Positions 1 to 7,506 of a DNA stretch of 19,433 bases are shown here, in pieces; position 1 is the stretch's first letter, and each line of letters starts with the position of its first letter. The notes beneath the pieces are model-generated. The model ran no database searches. It was not told where the DNA came from and saw only the letters and a program-made list of their open reading frames with translations. Source of the DNA: JBBQSF01 sp038214085 (GTDB lineage: Bacteria > Bacteroidota > Bacteroidia > Bacteroidales > CG2-30-32-10); the NCBI GenBank assembly GCA_038214085.1, contig JBBQSF010000056.1, positions 1 through 19,433 on the forward strand, given 5' to 3'. The translations under genes and the position numbers were made by a program.

Positions 1-14
1 TTTTATCAATTCAT

Positions 15-106
15 TTTGCCTCAATCCTAAAGGATGTAAATTGCTAAAAATCAATTCATCCTTCAGGATTGAGGCAAAGGAAGAAAATAATAAATTTACA
101 TCCTTT
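15..106. repeat. Overlapping inverted repeats upstream of the NusG-like gene
   Basis: Positions 15-36 are the reverse complement of 57-78 over 22 bp with a single mismatch (A29 against C64), leaving a 20-base loop. Positions 29-42 are also a perfect reverse complement of 93-106. Because 29-36 belongs to both stems, the two structures exclude each other in RNA. A direct repeat of 10 bp (5-14 and 50-59) is superimposed. Neither stem is followed by a clear T run on either strand, so a simple terminator is not evident. The arrangement could be an attenuator-like leader, the terminator of an upstream gene, or a small repeat element. Only the pairings are seen; the role is inference. Confidence 0.6.
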
Positions 107-162
107 TAGCTTAAATGTTTTTTTTATCGGACATTAATGATAACAAATAGCTATTAACCCAT

Positions 163-170
163 TATTTTTG
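163..170 (+). promoter_or_regulatory. Candidate Bacteroidota -7 promoter element (TAnnTTTG)
   Basis: TATTTTTG at 163-170 matches the TAnnTTTG -7 consensus of Bacteroidota primary sigma factors. It lies 33 bp before the NusG-like start codon, which would give a short untranslated leader. No convincing TTTG -33 element is seen about 20 bp upstream, so the call rests on one motif. No comparable match was found directly before pseB, which fits transcription of the downstream operon from this promoter. Confidence 0.4.
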
Positions 171-203
171 TAATTGGTGGCTTAAAAAATTAAATGCCTT
201 AAC

Positions 204-695
204 ATGGAGCAGAATTGGTATGCTGTGTATGTGAAATCGCGGAACGAAAAGAAAGTATATCAGGAGTTATGCAAAAAAAACATACACGCCTATCTGCCTC
301 TGCATAAAGTGATGCGACAGTGGAGTGACAGAAAAAAACTTGTTGAGGTTCCACTTTTCAATTCTTATCTTTTTGTAAAAATCGACAACTCGCTTTATAA
401 TCAGGTTCTCCGAATTCCCGGTGTTGTAAAATTTATTTGCTTTTCCGCAAAAGCAGTTTCTATTCCTGAAAATCAAATATTAAGTCTTCAGAAAGCTCTT
501 GCAATTTCAACAGAAGTGGAAGTGTTGGAATCAGCACCAGCCATTGGAGATACTATCACTTTGACTTCTGGTCCATTTAAGGGATATTTTGGTATAGTGG
601 TTAACGAAAAAAAGTTTAAATTTGTAATCCGTTTGGAACAAATAGGTTACAATGTATTGATCACTGTTCCAATGAGTTATATAGATAAAGAATAA
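204..695 (+). CDS. NusG-family transcription antiterminator, UpxY-like
   Basis: This 163-residue protein is a specialised NusG paralogue of the kind that heads Bacteroidota capsule loci. Residues 1 to about 95 form the NGN domain that binds RNA polymerase; it opens with the hallmark WYAVYVKSRNEKKV. Residues about 112-140 (GDTITLTSGPFKGYFGIV) form a KOW domain. In the family, UpxY and RfaH proteins act in cis on their own long polysaccharide operon, preventing premature termination. It is the first gene here, is separated from pseB by a 161-bp leader, and runs in the same direction as all later genes, which fits that role. The ATG at 204 is kept because the conserved N-terminus starts immediately after it. 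Housekeeping NusG is unlikely given the neighbours and the absence of ribosomal or secE genes. Confidence 0.92.
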   Translation: MEQNWYAVYVKSRNEKKVYQELCKKNIHAYLPLHKVMRQWSDRKKLVEVPLFNSYLFVKIDNSLYNQVLRIPGVVKFICFSAKAVSIPENQILSLQKALAISTEVEVLESAPAIGDTITLTSGPFKGYFGIVVNEKKFKFVIRLEQIGYNVLITVPMSYIDKE

Positions 696-725
696 CATCT
701 CTATATATCTGTATTGTTATTTTCT

Positions 726-762
726 GCCTTCTTAGCCCATTGATGCATGGGACTGAGGAGGC
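726..762 (+). promoter_or_regulatory. Strong leader hairpin between the antiterminator gene and pseB
   Basis: Positions 726-740 pair with 747-762 around a six-base loop (741-746), with two G-U pairs and a single bulged A at 752. The lower stem is GCCT/AGGC type and the upper stem is CCCAT/ATGGG, clearly more G+C-rich than its surroundings. There is no T tract after it (the following bases are gaagctgtgaaaaaaagg), so it is not an ordinary terminator. RfaH-type and LoaP-type antiterminators are known to recognise leader DNA or RNA elements; this hairpin is a reasonable candidate recognition or pause site for the NusG paralogue encoded just upstream. That role is inference. Confidence 0.5.
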
Positions 763-856
763 GAAGCTGTGAAAAAAAGGCAATTGACTATACTCAATTT
801 TAATTTATTTTTAACCTAATTATAAATCAAATCACTCTTTTTAAAAGAAATTTTTT

Positions 857-1873
857 ATGCTAAATCATCAATCAATATTAATTACCGGAGGCACTGGGTC
901 GTTTGGTAAAATGTTTGTGAAAACAATACTAGAAAAATACCCGGAAGTAAAAAGGTTGGTTATATATTCTCGTGATGAGTTAAAACAATTTGAAATGTCG
1001 CAAGAATATTCTCCTGAGAAATATCCTGCTATGCGCTATTTTATAGGCGATGTAAGAGATTATCCACGGCTAAAAAGGGCTTGTCAGGGTATTGATGTAG
1101 TAATTCACGCAGCAGCGCTGAAGCAGGTTCCCGCAGCTGAATACAACCCTATGGAATTTATTAAAACAAACATCATGGGTGCTCAGAATGTAGTGGATGC
1201 AGCTTTGGGCTCAGATGTAAAGCACGTGGTTGCACTTTCAACAGATAAAGCTGCTGCTCCAATAAATTTATATGGTGCTACAAAACTTTGTTCGGATAAA
1301 TTATTTGTTGCTGCAAATAACATCAAAGGGAAAATGGATATTAAATTTTCAGTAGTACGATATGGCAATGTAATGGGGTCAAGAGGTTCGGTAATTCCTT
1401 TTTTTATGAAAAAACGAGAAGAAGGGACTATTCCAATTACGCATGAAAACATGACACGGTTTAACATTTCGTTAGAAGACGGAGTTGATGTAGTTTTATA
1501 TGCAATAAAAAATGCATTGGGAGGGGAAGTCTTTATACCAAAAATACCTTCTTACAAAATAATGGATGTTGCAAAAGCTATTGCTCCATCGTGCAAAACT
1601 GAAATAGTTGGAATACGCCCCGGTGAAAAACTTCACGAAGAAATGATAACCGAAACGGATTCATTTAACACTATTGATATAGGAAAATATTATGCTATTC
1701 TCCCATCATCAGCCACTCAAAAGCAGATTGAAAAGTTTATAAATTATTATAATGCCAAAATGGTTGAGCAAGGTTTTAGCTATAATTCAGGGTCAAATTC
1801 TGAATGGATTACAGCGGATCAGATTCGTGAATTGATTTTAAAATATGTTGATCCTAGTTTTAAACCATTGTAA
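857..1873 (+). CDS. pseB: UDP-N-acetylglucosamine 4,6-dehydratase (inverting), PseB
   Basis: This 338-residue SDR enzyme carries out the first step of pseudaminic acid synthesis: UDP-GlcNAc to UDP-2-acetamido-2,6-dideoxy-beta-L-arabino-hexos-4-ulose, by 4,6-dehydration with C5 epimerisation. The nucleotide-binding GGTGSFGKMF lies at residues 11-20. The catalytic set matches the FlaA1/PseB pattern: D130 and K131 in STDKAA, Y139 and K143 in YGATK. Length is typical of PseB and shorter than membrane-anchored CapD relatives; there is no membrane segment. It is followed after 3 bp by pseC, the next enzyme in the pathway. The gene is the first of a coupled operon and follows a 161-bp leader. A generic polysaccharide dehydratase is the only real alternative, and the neighbours argue against it. 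Confidence 0.95.
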   Translation: MLNHQSILITGGTGSFGKMFVKTILEKYPEVKRLVIYSRDELKQFEMSQEYSPEKYPAMRYFIGDVRDYPRLKRACQGIDVVIHAAALKQVPAAEYNPMEFIKTNIMGAQNVVDAALGSDVKHVVALSTDKAAAPINLYGATKLCSDKLFVAANNIKGKMDIKFSVVRYGNVMGSRGSVIPFFMKKREEGTIPITHENMTRFNISLEDGVDVVLYAIKNALGGEVFIPKIPSYKIMDVAKAIAPSCKTEIVGIRPGEKLHEEMITETDSFNTIDIGKYYAILPSSATQKQIEKFINYYNAKMVEQGFSYNSGSNSEWITADQIRELILKYVDPSFKPL

Positions 1874-1876
1874 AAA

Positions 1877-3028
1877 ATGAAGCCAATTTCATACGGAAAA
1901 CAATATATTTCGGAAGAAGATATCAACGCTGTAGTTGAAGTTCTTCGTTCAGAATATCTCACACAAGGTCCTAAAATAAGTGAATTTGAAACTGCTTTCG
2001 CTAAATATATTGGAGTTCAATATGCAGTAGCTCTTGCCAATGGAACTGCAGCCTTGCATCTTTGTGCCTTGGTCTTAGATGTGAAAAAAGGAGACAACGT
2101 AATTACCACTCCGATAACTTTTGTTGCAAGTGCAAACTGTGTTAAATATTGTGGCGGAGAAGTTACTTTTGCGGATATTGATAGTGAATCATTCCTGATT
2201 GATGTAAAAGAAATTAAAAAACTTCTTGAATCTTCGCCAAAAGGCACTTACAAAGGAATTATCCCTGTAGATTTTGCTGGACTGGCTGTAAACCTTGAAG
2301 AACTTAGGGCTTTGGCCGATCAATATGGTTTGTGGATTATTGAAGATGCATGTCATGCTCCCGGAGGATTTTTCATTGATTCAAAAGGAGAAAAACAAAA
2401 TTGTGGCAATGGAGCTTTTGCAGATTTAGCTATTTTTTCTTTTCACCCTGTAAAACATATCGCTTGCGGTGAAGGCGGAATGATTACTACCAATGATAAA
2501 AAACTTTATGAAAAACTTTTACTTCTCCGGACACACGGCATAACCAAAGATCCTACGCTTCTCCACGAAAATCATGGGAGTTGGTATTACGAAATGCAGG
2601 AATTGGGTTTTAATTATCGACTTACAGATTTTCAAGCTGCTTTAGGTTCTAGCCAGTTAAAACGGGCAGAATCAGGGTTACTAAGAAGGAGAGAAATTGC
2701 CGATAAATATAATGAAGCATTTAAAAATTCAAATGTAATTATTCAAAATCCAGAATTAACAATTGGTCATGCCTATCACTTATATATAATTCAAGTGGAA
2801 GACCGCCTTGGCTTATACAATCACTTAAGAGAAAATAATATTTTTGCGCAAGTACACTATATTCCTGTTCATTTACAACCCTATTATCAGCAATTTGGCT
2901 GGAAGAAAGGCGATTTTTCTAATGCAGAAAATTATTATAACCAATGTTTGAGTTTGCCTATGTATCCTACGTTAACAGGACCAGAGCAAGATTATGTGAT
3001 TGAAAAAGTAAATAAATTCTATAAATAA
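1877..3028 (+). CDS. pseC: UDP-4-amino-4,6-dideoxy-N-acetyl-beta-L-altrosamine transaminase, PseC
   Basis: This 383-residue PLP enzyme of the DegT/DnrJ/EryC1/StrS family aminates C4 of the PseB product using glutamate. The PLP lysine is K193 in FSFHPVKHIACGEGG, and D157 in WIIEDACHA should contact the pyridine nitrogen. The N-terminus (PISYGKQYISEEDINAVVEVL) and the substrate region TQGPKISEFE are typical of PseC. The gene begins 3 bp after the pseB stop and ends 6 bp before the acetyltransferase gene, so the three first steps of the pathway are in order. Other sugar aminotransferases share the fold, but the adjacent pseB, pseG and pseI make PseC by far the best call. Confidence 0.95.
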   Translation: MKPISYGKQYISEEDINAVVEVLRSEYLTQGPKISEFETAFAKYIGVQYAVALANGTAALHLCALVLDVKKGDNVITTPITFVASANCVKYCGGEVTFADIDSESFLIDVKEIKKLLESSPKGTYKGIIPVDFAGLAVNLEELRALADQYGLWIIEDACHAPGGFFIDSKGEKQNCGNGAFADLAIFSFHPVKHIACGEGGMITTNDKKLYEKLLLLRTHGITKDPTLLHENHGSWYYEMQELGFNYRLTDFQAALGSSQLKRAESGLLRRREIADKYNEAFKNSNVIIQNPELTIGHAYHLYIIQVEDRLGLYNHLRENNIFAQVHYIPVHLQPYYQQFGWKKGDFSNAENYYNQCLSLPMYPTLTGPEQDYVIEKVNKFYK

Positions 3029-3034
3029 TTAATT

Positions 3035-3574
3035 ATGGTACCATTTATCGAAACACAAAGGCTCTATCTTTATAAAATTACAGAAGATTTCTGTAATGAC
3101 AATTACCTTTCATGGCTGCATGATAAAGAAGTAAATAAATACCTTGATTCGGGCAATTTACCTCAGACGATCAACGATTTGGTTGTTTATGTTAAAAACA
3201 TTCCGAATAATGCCCTTTTTCTTGCTATTGTGCTAAAAGAGAATAGTAAACATATTGGAAATATTAAAATAGACTCTATTGATTACAAAAATGGAAGAGG
3301 CGAATTAGGAACATTGCTTGGTGATAAAAGCGAATGGGGTAAAGGATATGCTAAAGAAGCATCGTTGGCAATTTTCGATCATTGTTTTAATCGACTTAAT
3401 TTTAGAAAAATTACAATGGGCGTTGTTGAAGAAAATGTTGCCAGTGCTAAGTTATACGAAAAAATTGGGTTTAAAACTGAGGGAGTATTTATAAAACATG
3501 GCTTCTATGATGGAGCATACAGAAATATCATTAAAATGGCCTTATTTAAAGAGGATTATGAACAAAAAAAATAA
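3035..3574 (+). CDS. pseH: GNAT N-acetyltransferase, RimL-like, candidate PseH
   Basis: This 179-residue protein is a single-domain GNAT acetyltransferase of the RimJ/RimL group. The N-terminal strand reads FIETQRLYLYKIT; the acetyl-CoA pyrophosphate-binding region is around EWGKGYAKEA (residues about 101-110); the C-terminal half contains NVASAKLYEKIGFKTEG, the usual motif B. PseH acetylates the C4 amino group of UDP-4-amino-4,6-dideoxy-L-AltNAc, the step directly after PseC, and Helicobacter PseH has a RimL-like fold. Its position immediately after pseC supports the role. A second GNAT gene lies further down the operon (7507-8481), so which of the two performs this step cannot be settled from sequence. 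Its 3' end overlaps the next gene by 17 bp. Confidence 0.75.
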   Translation: MVPFIETQRLYLYKITEDFCNDNYLSWLHDKEVNKYLDSGNLPQTINDLVVYVKNIPNNALFLAIVLKENSKHIGNIKIDSIDYKNGRGELGTLLGDKSEWGKGYAKEASLAIFDHCFNRLNFRKITMGVVEENVASAKLYEKIGFKTEGVFIKHGFYDGAYRNIIKMALFKEDYEQKK

Positions 3575-4421
3575 AATTATTTTAGGTACCGTTCAATTTG
3601 GCCTTAATTATGGAATTAACAATGTAGAAAGTAAACCAACGAAAAACAAGGTTTACAAAATGCTAGATTTTGCCACAGAGCATGGCATTGAGATATTAGA
3701 TACCGCTGATGCGTATGGAAATGCATCAGAAATTATTGGAAAATATAATGCTGTGTATCCTGAAAGATTTCTTATAAATACAAAATTTCAAGCAAAAGGA
3801 TTGCAATTGTCAAAGCAATTGGAAGCTTCCTTTGCCAAATTACAAACAAATCATGTAAACACGTATTTTTATCATAGTTTTTTTGATTTTGTCAATTATC
3901 CAGCAATTCAAGAGGAATTGAAAATATTAAAAATGGATGGGAAAATCAATAAAGTAGGGATTTCAGTTTATGATAATGAAGAGTTTAAAATTGCTATTGA
4001 TTCAGATATTATTGATACGATTCAATTCCCTTTTAATTTACTTGATAATTATTATCAGCGAGGGGAATTAATGACGTTTGCTAAAGAAAGAGGAAAGGAA
4101 TTACAGGTTCGTTCAGTATTTTTACAAGGATTGTTTTTTAAAACACTAGATAGCATCCCACCCAAATTAACTCCATTAAAACCTTACTTGCAATTAATTC
4201 ATGATTTATCAAATAAGTATCAATTTTCTATTGAACAACTTGCTCTTATGTATGCGATTCAGCAGCCTGCAATCGACTATATCATTATAGGTGTGGATAA
4301 TCTTGAACAACTCAAGCAGAATATGTATATTTGTAATCAAAATTTTTCTGATGAAATATTTGAAAAAATAAATCAGATTAAAGTGCACGAAACCAATTTA
4401 TTATATCCTAAAAACTGGTAA
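3558..4421 (+). CDS. Aldo/keto reductase within the pseudaminic acid operon
   Basis: This protein of 287 residues is a TIM-barrel aldo/keto reductase using NAD(P)H. It has the usual catalytic tetrad: D48 and Y53 in DTADAYGNASE, K76 in INTKF and H106 in YFYHSF. The strand IILGTVQFGLNYG at the N-terminus is typical of a subgroup often encoded in polysaccharide loci. The reading frame extends upstream to an ATG at 3498 deep inside the acetyltransferase gene, but the ATG at 3558 fits the family N-terminus and leaves only a 17-bp overlap. It is not part of the standard six-enzyme Pse pathway, so it probably makes or modifies a side group, or reduces a keto intermediate. Its substrate is unknown. 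Confidence 0.88.
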   Translation: MNKKNKIILGTVQFGLNYGINNVESKPTKNKVYKMLDFATEHGIEILDTADAYGNASEIIGKYNAVYPERFLINTKFQAKGLQLSKQLEASFAKLQTNHVNTYFYHSFFDFVNYPAIQEELKILKMDGKINKVGISVYDNEEFKIAIDSDIIDTIQFPFNLLDNYYQRGELMTFAKERGKELQVRSVFLQGLFFKTLDSIPPKLTPLKPYLQLIHDLSNKYQFSIEQLALMYAIQQPAIDYIIIGVDNLEQLKQNMYICNQNFSDEIFEKINQIKVHETNLLYPKNW

Positions 4422-4424
4422 ATT

Positions 4425-5189
4425 ATGAAAATACTTGCTATTACTCAAGCTCGTATAGGTTCGACACGCTTTCCTGAGAAAATTCTAAAAACTATCAATG
4501 GTGAAACTTTATTAGAAATTCATTTGAAACGTGTTCAACAGTCACAATTAATTAATAAACTCAAAATAGCAACAACCACTGAATCGGATGCTATAAAAAT
4601 TGTATCCATAGCAGATAAAATGGGAGTTGAAGTACATAGGGGTTCTATTAACAATGTACTTGAGCGTTTTTATGAAACTGCTGCTCCGGAATCCCCTGAT
4701 TGGATTGTTAGGCTTACATCCGATTGCCCATTGATTGATCCAATAGAAATAGACAAGGTAATTCGACATGCTATTTCTAATAATTTTGATTACGTGTCAA
4801 ATGCCTTACATCCCACATTTCCTGATGGTTTGGATACAGAAGTATTCAAATTTACTGCATTAGAAAAAGCCATGAACGAAGCAAAATTAACATCAGAGTT
4901 AGAGCATGTTACGCCATATATTTGGAAAAATTCTACTTACAATGGTGGCAAAATATTTATTTCGGATTGCGTTTTGAATGATGTAGATTTTTCAAAGGTC
5001 CGATTAACAGTTGATACCATTGAAGACTTTCGGGTAATTGAAAAGCTCATTAAAATACTTGGTCCTGATAAACCCTGGATGGAATATGTGAAAGCACTTC
5101 AAATGCATCCTGAAATAATAAAACTCAACGAACATCATTCAAGAAATGAAGGTTATGAAAAATCCATTAATAACGATAAAATCGCATAG
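4425..5189 (+). CDS. SpsF-type cytidylyltransferase, probable CMP-nonulosonate synthetase
   Basis: This protein of 254 residues is a nucleotidyltransferase of the SpsF/COG1861 group, related to CMP-Kdo and CMP-sialic acid synthetases. The nucleotide-binding loop is near the N-terminus (TQARIGSTRFPEKIL, residues 7-21), followed by LTSDCPLIDP at about 97-106, whose aspartates should hold the catalytic metal. Since pseB, pseC, pseG and pseI are here and no other CMP-sugar synthetase is in the window, it should supply the PseF step: activating pseudaminic acid, or a derivative, with CTP. SpsF-type enzymes commonly replace canonical PseF beside SpsG/PseG and NeuB homologues, as in Bacillus sps operons. 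It starts 3 bp after the reductase gene and ends 2 bp before the aminotransferase gene. Confidence 0.82.
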   Translation: MKILAITQARIGSTRFPEKILKTINGETLLEIHLKRVQQSQLINKLKIATTTESDAIKIVSIADKMGVEVHRGSINNVLERFYETAAPESPDWIVRLTSDCPLIDPIEIDKVIRHAISNNFDYVSNALHPTFPDGLDTEVFKFTALEKAMNEAKLTSELEHVTPYIWKNSTYNGGKIFISDCVLNDVDFSKVRLTVDTIEDFRVIEKLIKILGPDKPWMEYVKALQMHPEIIKLNEHHSRNEGYEKSINNDKIA

Positions 5190-5191
5190 TC

Positions 5192-6496
5192 ATGAGTAAA
5201 GGACAAGAATTGTACAAAAAAGCTAAACAGCTAATACCTGGCGGCACTATGCTGCTTTCGAAAAGACCTGAAATGTTTTTACCGGAACAATGGCCTGCTT
5301 ACTTCAGCAAAACCAAAGGATGTAAAGTTTGGGACCTTGATGGCAAAGAATACATTGATGTTTGCATAATGGGAATTGGAACAAACATATTGGGATACGG
5401 TAACGATGAAGTGGATGAAGCTGTGATGCAAACGGTGAAATCTGGAAATATGTCTACATTTAATTGTCCGGAAGAAGTCTATCTAGCAGAACGCTTAGTC
5501 GAATTGCACCCATGGGCCGATATGGTGCGCTTGGCACGAAGTGGTGGTGAAGCAAATGCAATAGCCATTCGCATTGCACGTGCTGCTTCTGGTAAGGATA
5601 AGGTTGCAATCTGTGGTTATCATGGTTGGCACGATTGGTATTTATCTGCGAACTTAGGAGATGAACAAAACCTGGCAGGTCACCTTTTACCAGGTCTTGA
5701 CCCGGCTGGTGTGCCACAAAGCTTACGTGGAACAGTTTTTCCGTTTAACTATAACAACTTTCAGGAACTGAAAGACCTTGTTACAGCACATGACATCGGT
5801 GTAATAAAGATGGAAGTTTCCAGGAACATGGGTCCAGAAGATAATTTCCTGCATAAAGTAAGGCAACTTGCCACCGAAAAAAATATTGTACTCATTTTTG
5901 ATGAATGTACATCAGGTTTCAGGCAAACATTTGGCGGTTTGCATAAAATGTATGGAGTAGAACCTGATATGGCAATGTTTGGAAAAGCTCTTGGAAATGG
6001 GTATGCCATTACTGCAACAATAGGAAAACGTGAGATAATGGAAGCAGCACAAAAGACATTTATCAGTAGCACTTTCTGGACTGAACGCATTGGACCGACA
6101 GCAGCTCTAGCAACACTGAAGGTTATGGAGCGAATGAAATCGTGGGATACCATTACCAATACAGGAAATGAAATAAAAAAACGCTGGCAGCAAATTGCCG
6201 ACAAACATCAAATTTCAATTTCCCAATGGGGTTTGCCTGCTTTAGCAGGATTTAGTTTTACCAGTCCAAACAATCTGGCATATAAAACGTATATCACTCA
6301 GGAAATGTTGGGTAAGGGTTATTTGGTCGGAAACAGCATATACGTTTGCACAGAACACACAACAGAAGTTCTTGATGGATATTTTAACGAACTCGATATA
6401 TTGTTTGATGATATCCGAGATTTCGAAGATGGGAAAGATGTTATGCCTTTATTGAAAGGGCCTGTTTGTCATGGAGGGTTTAAAAGGTTAAACTAA
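5192..6496 (+). CDS. Class III PLP aminotransferase, glutamate-1-semialdehyde aminotransferase-like
   Basis: This protein of 434 residues is a fold-type I, class III aminotransferase. The PLP lysine is K265 in MFGKALGNGYAI, and D237 in IFDECTSGFRQ should contact the pyridine ring. The N-terminal LIPGGTMLLSKRP and the SGGEANAIAIRIAR segment (residues 117-130) resemble HemL and related sugar or polyketide aminotransferases. It is about the length of HemL, but a haem role is unlikely inside a Pse operon with no other haem genes. It probably transaminates an aldehyde or ketone, perhaps in a branch shared with the aldo/keto reductase two genes upstream. The real substrate is unknown. Only 5 bp separate its TAA from the CTG taken as the pseG start. 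Confidence 0.85.
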   Translation: MSKGQELYKKAKQLIPGGTMLLSKRPEMFLPEQWPAYFSKTKGCKVWDLDGKEYIDVCIMGIGTNILGYGNDEVDEAVMQTVKSGNMSTFNCPEEVYLAERLVELHPWADMVRLARSGGEANAIAIRIARAASGKDKVAICGYHGWHDWYLSANLGDEQNLAGHLLPGLDPAGVPQSLRGTVFPFNYNNFQELKDLVTAHDIGVIKMEVSRNMGPEDNFLHKVRQLATEKNIVLIFDECTSGFRQTFGGLHKMYGVEPDMAMFGKALGNGYAITATIGKREIMEAAQKTFISSTFWTERIGPTAALATLKVMERMKSWDTITNTGNEIKKRWQQIADKHQISISQWGLPALAGFSFTSPNNLAYKTYITQEMLGKGYLVGNSIYVCTEHTTEVLDGYFNELDILFDDIRDFEDGKDVMPLLKGPVCHGGFKRLN

Positions 6497-6501
6497 AAAA
6501 A

Positions 6502-7503
6502 CTGAAACCATTAATTTACATCCGAGTTGACGGTAGCCCTAAAATTGGCCTCGGGCATTTGGTGCGCTGCCTTGCCCTTGCGCATATACTCAAAAATGAT
6601 TTTAAAATCACTTTTTTTTGCAAAGAAATACCCGAATCTACATTTACAGAATTTAACCGAAGTGGTTTTGGTTGCATCCGAATTGCACATGAAGAAGAAT
6701 TTCTCAGGCAAATTACTCCAAATATTATTGTTATTATAGATAGTTACGATCTTGATACCAACTACCAAAAACAGATAAAAGCTTCTGGTGCCAAACTGGT
6801 TTGCATTGACGATTTACACGACAAGGAATTTGTTGCAGATTTGATAATAAACCATTCACCTGGCGTTACTCCGCAGGACTACAAAGCACAACCACACACC
6901 CAATTTGCCTTGGGCCCTGAATACGCTTTATTGCGTCAGGAATTTCTTGAGCAGGCAAACAAACAACGAACCATTGAAAAGATTGAAACTGTAATGATTT
7001 GTTTTGGAGGTTCGGATTTTAATAACTTAACTTTCAATACACTTAAAGCAATACAGCCTTTGCAAAACTTTAAGAAGATAATTGTTGTAACTGGAGGCGC
7101 TTACAAGATAATCCCTGAATTTCAATTTTTAATTAAGAATGATAAAAGGCTGATTCACAAACACAATCTAAATGCAGAGGAAATGCTAGAAACCATGATG
7201 GAGGCTGAGTTAGCAGTGGTATCAGCTAGTAGCATTGCATTTGAAGTAATTTGTTCTGGATGTAATTTAATGATTTGCTTAAGTGCACTTAATCAGGTTC
7301 TTTTTCATGAGTATCTTGTTCAAAAATTGAATGTACCTAGTTTTGGCGACAATAGTTGTAACTTTAAGGAGAACATATTTATGGAGCAGATCACTAATGT
7401 TTGTGGCGACAAACAGAATAATAAGCTCCTGAGTTTAAGAAAACAAATTAGCCTTTCGGAATTTAATATTATAAAACTATTTCATGATATGAAATTATAT
7501 TGA
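6502..7503 (+). CDS. pseG: UDP-2,4-diacetamido-2,4,6-trideoxy-beta-L-altropyranose hydrolase, PseG, with CTG start
   Basis: PseG removes UDP from the PseH product to free 6-deoxy-AltdiNAc for PseI. The fold is MurG-like GT-B. The diagnostic N-terminal motif is present, RVDGSPKIGLGHLVRCLALA at residues 8-27, with H19 corresponding to the catalytic His17 of Campylobacter PseG. The first conventional start in this frame is TTG at 6559, directly after that histidine codon, so using it would delete the active site. Upstream codons are open back to a stop at 6481, with no ATG, GTG or TTG; CTG at 6502 gives the family-like start MKPLIYIRVDG and lies 5 bp after the preceding stop. I therefore choose CTG; ATT at 6514 is a weaker alternative. 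Later motifs include CFGGSDFNNLT and SASSIAFEVICSG. The length of 333 residues is normal. Confidence 0.85.
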   Translation: MKPLIYIRVDGSPKIGLGHLVRCLALAHILKNDFKITFFCKEIPESTFTEFNRSGFGCIRIAHEEEFLRQITPNIIVIIDSYDLDTNYQKQIKASGAKLVCIDDLHDKEFVADLIINHSPGVTPQDYKAQPHTQFALGPEYALLRQEFLEQANKQRTIEKIETVMICFGGSDFNNLTFNTLKAIQPLQNFKKIIVVTGGAYKIIPEFQFLIKNDKRLIHKHNLNAEEMLETMMEAELAVVSASSIAFEVICSGCNLMICLSALNQVLFHEYLVQKLNVPSFGDNSCNFKENIFMEQITNVCGDKQNNKLLSLRKQISLSEFNIIKLFHDMKLY

Positions 7504-7506
7504 CAA

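Noticed and set aside
15..78. Invertible promoter flanked by inverted repeats, as in Bacteroides capsule loci
   Set aside because: The repeats enclose only 20 bp, with no promoter motif between them, and no invertase gene is in the window. The -7 candidate is outside the repeats.
3498..3557. Extended N-terminus of the aldo/keto reductase from ATG 3498
   Set aside because: The additional residues overlap the acetyltransferase gene by 77 bp and do not resemble the family; ATG 3558 fits the first beta strand.
5192..6496. Glutamate-1-semialdehyde 2,1-aminomutase (HemL) for haem synthesis
   Set aside because: The fold and length match, but there are no other haem genes and the gene is coupled to a Pse operon on both sides; a sugar or side-chain substrate is more likely.
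6559..7503. TTG at 6559 as the start of pseG
   Set aside because: The conserved motif with the catalytic histidine lies directly upstream in the same frame, so this start would give an inactive protein.
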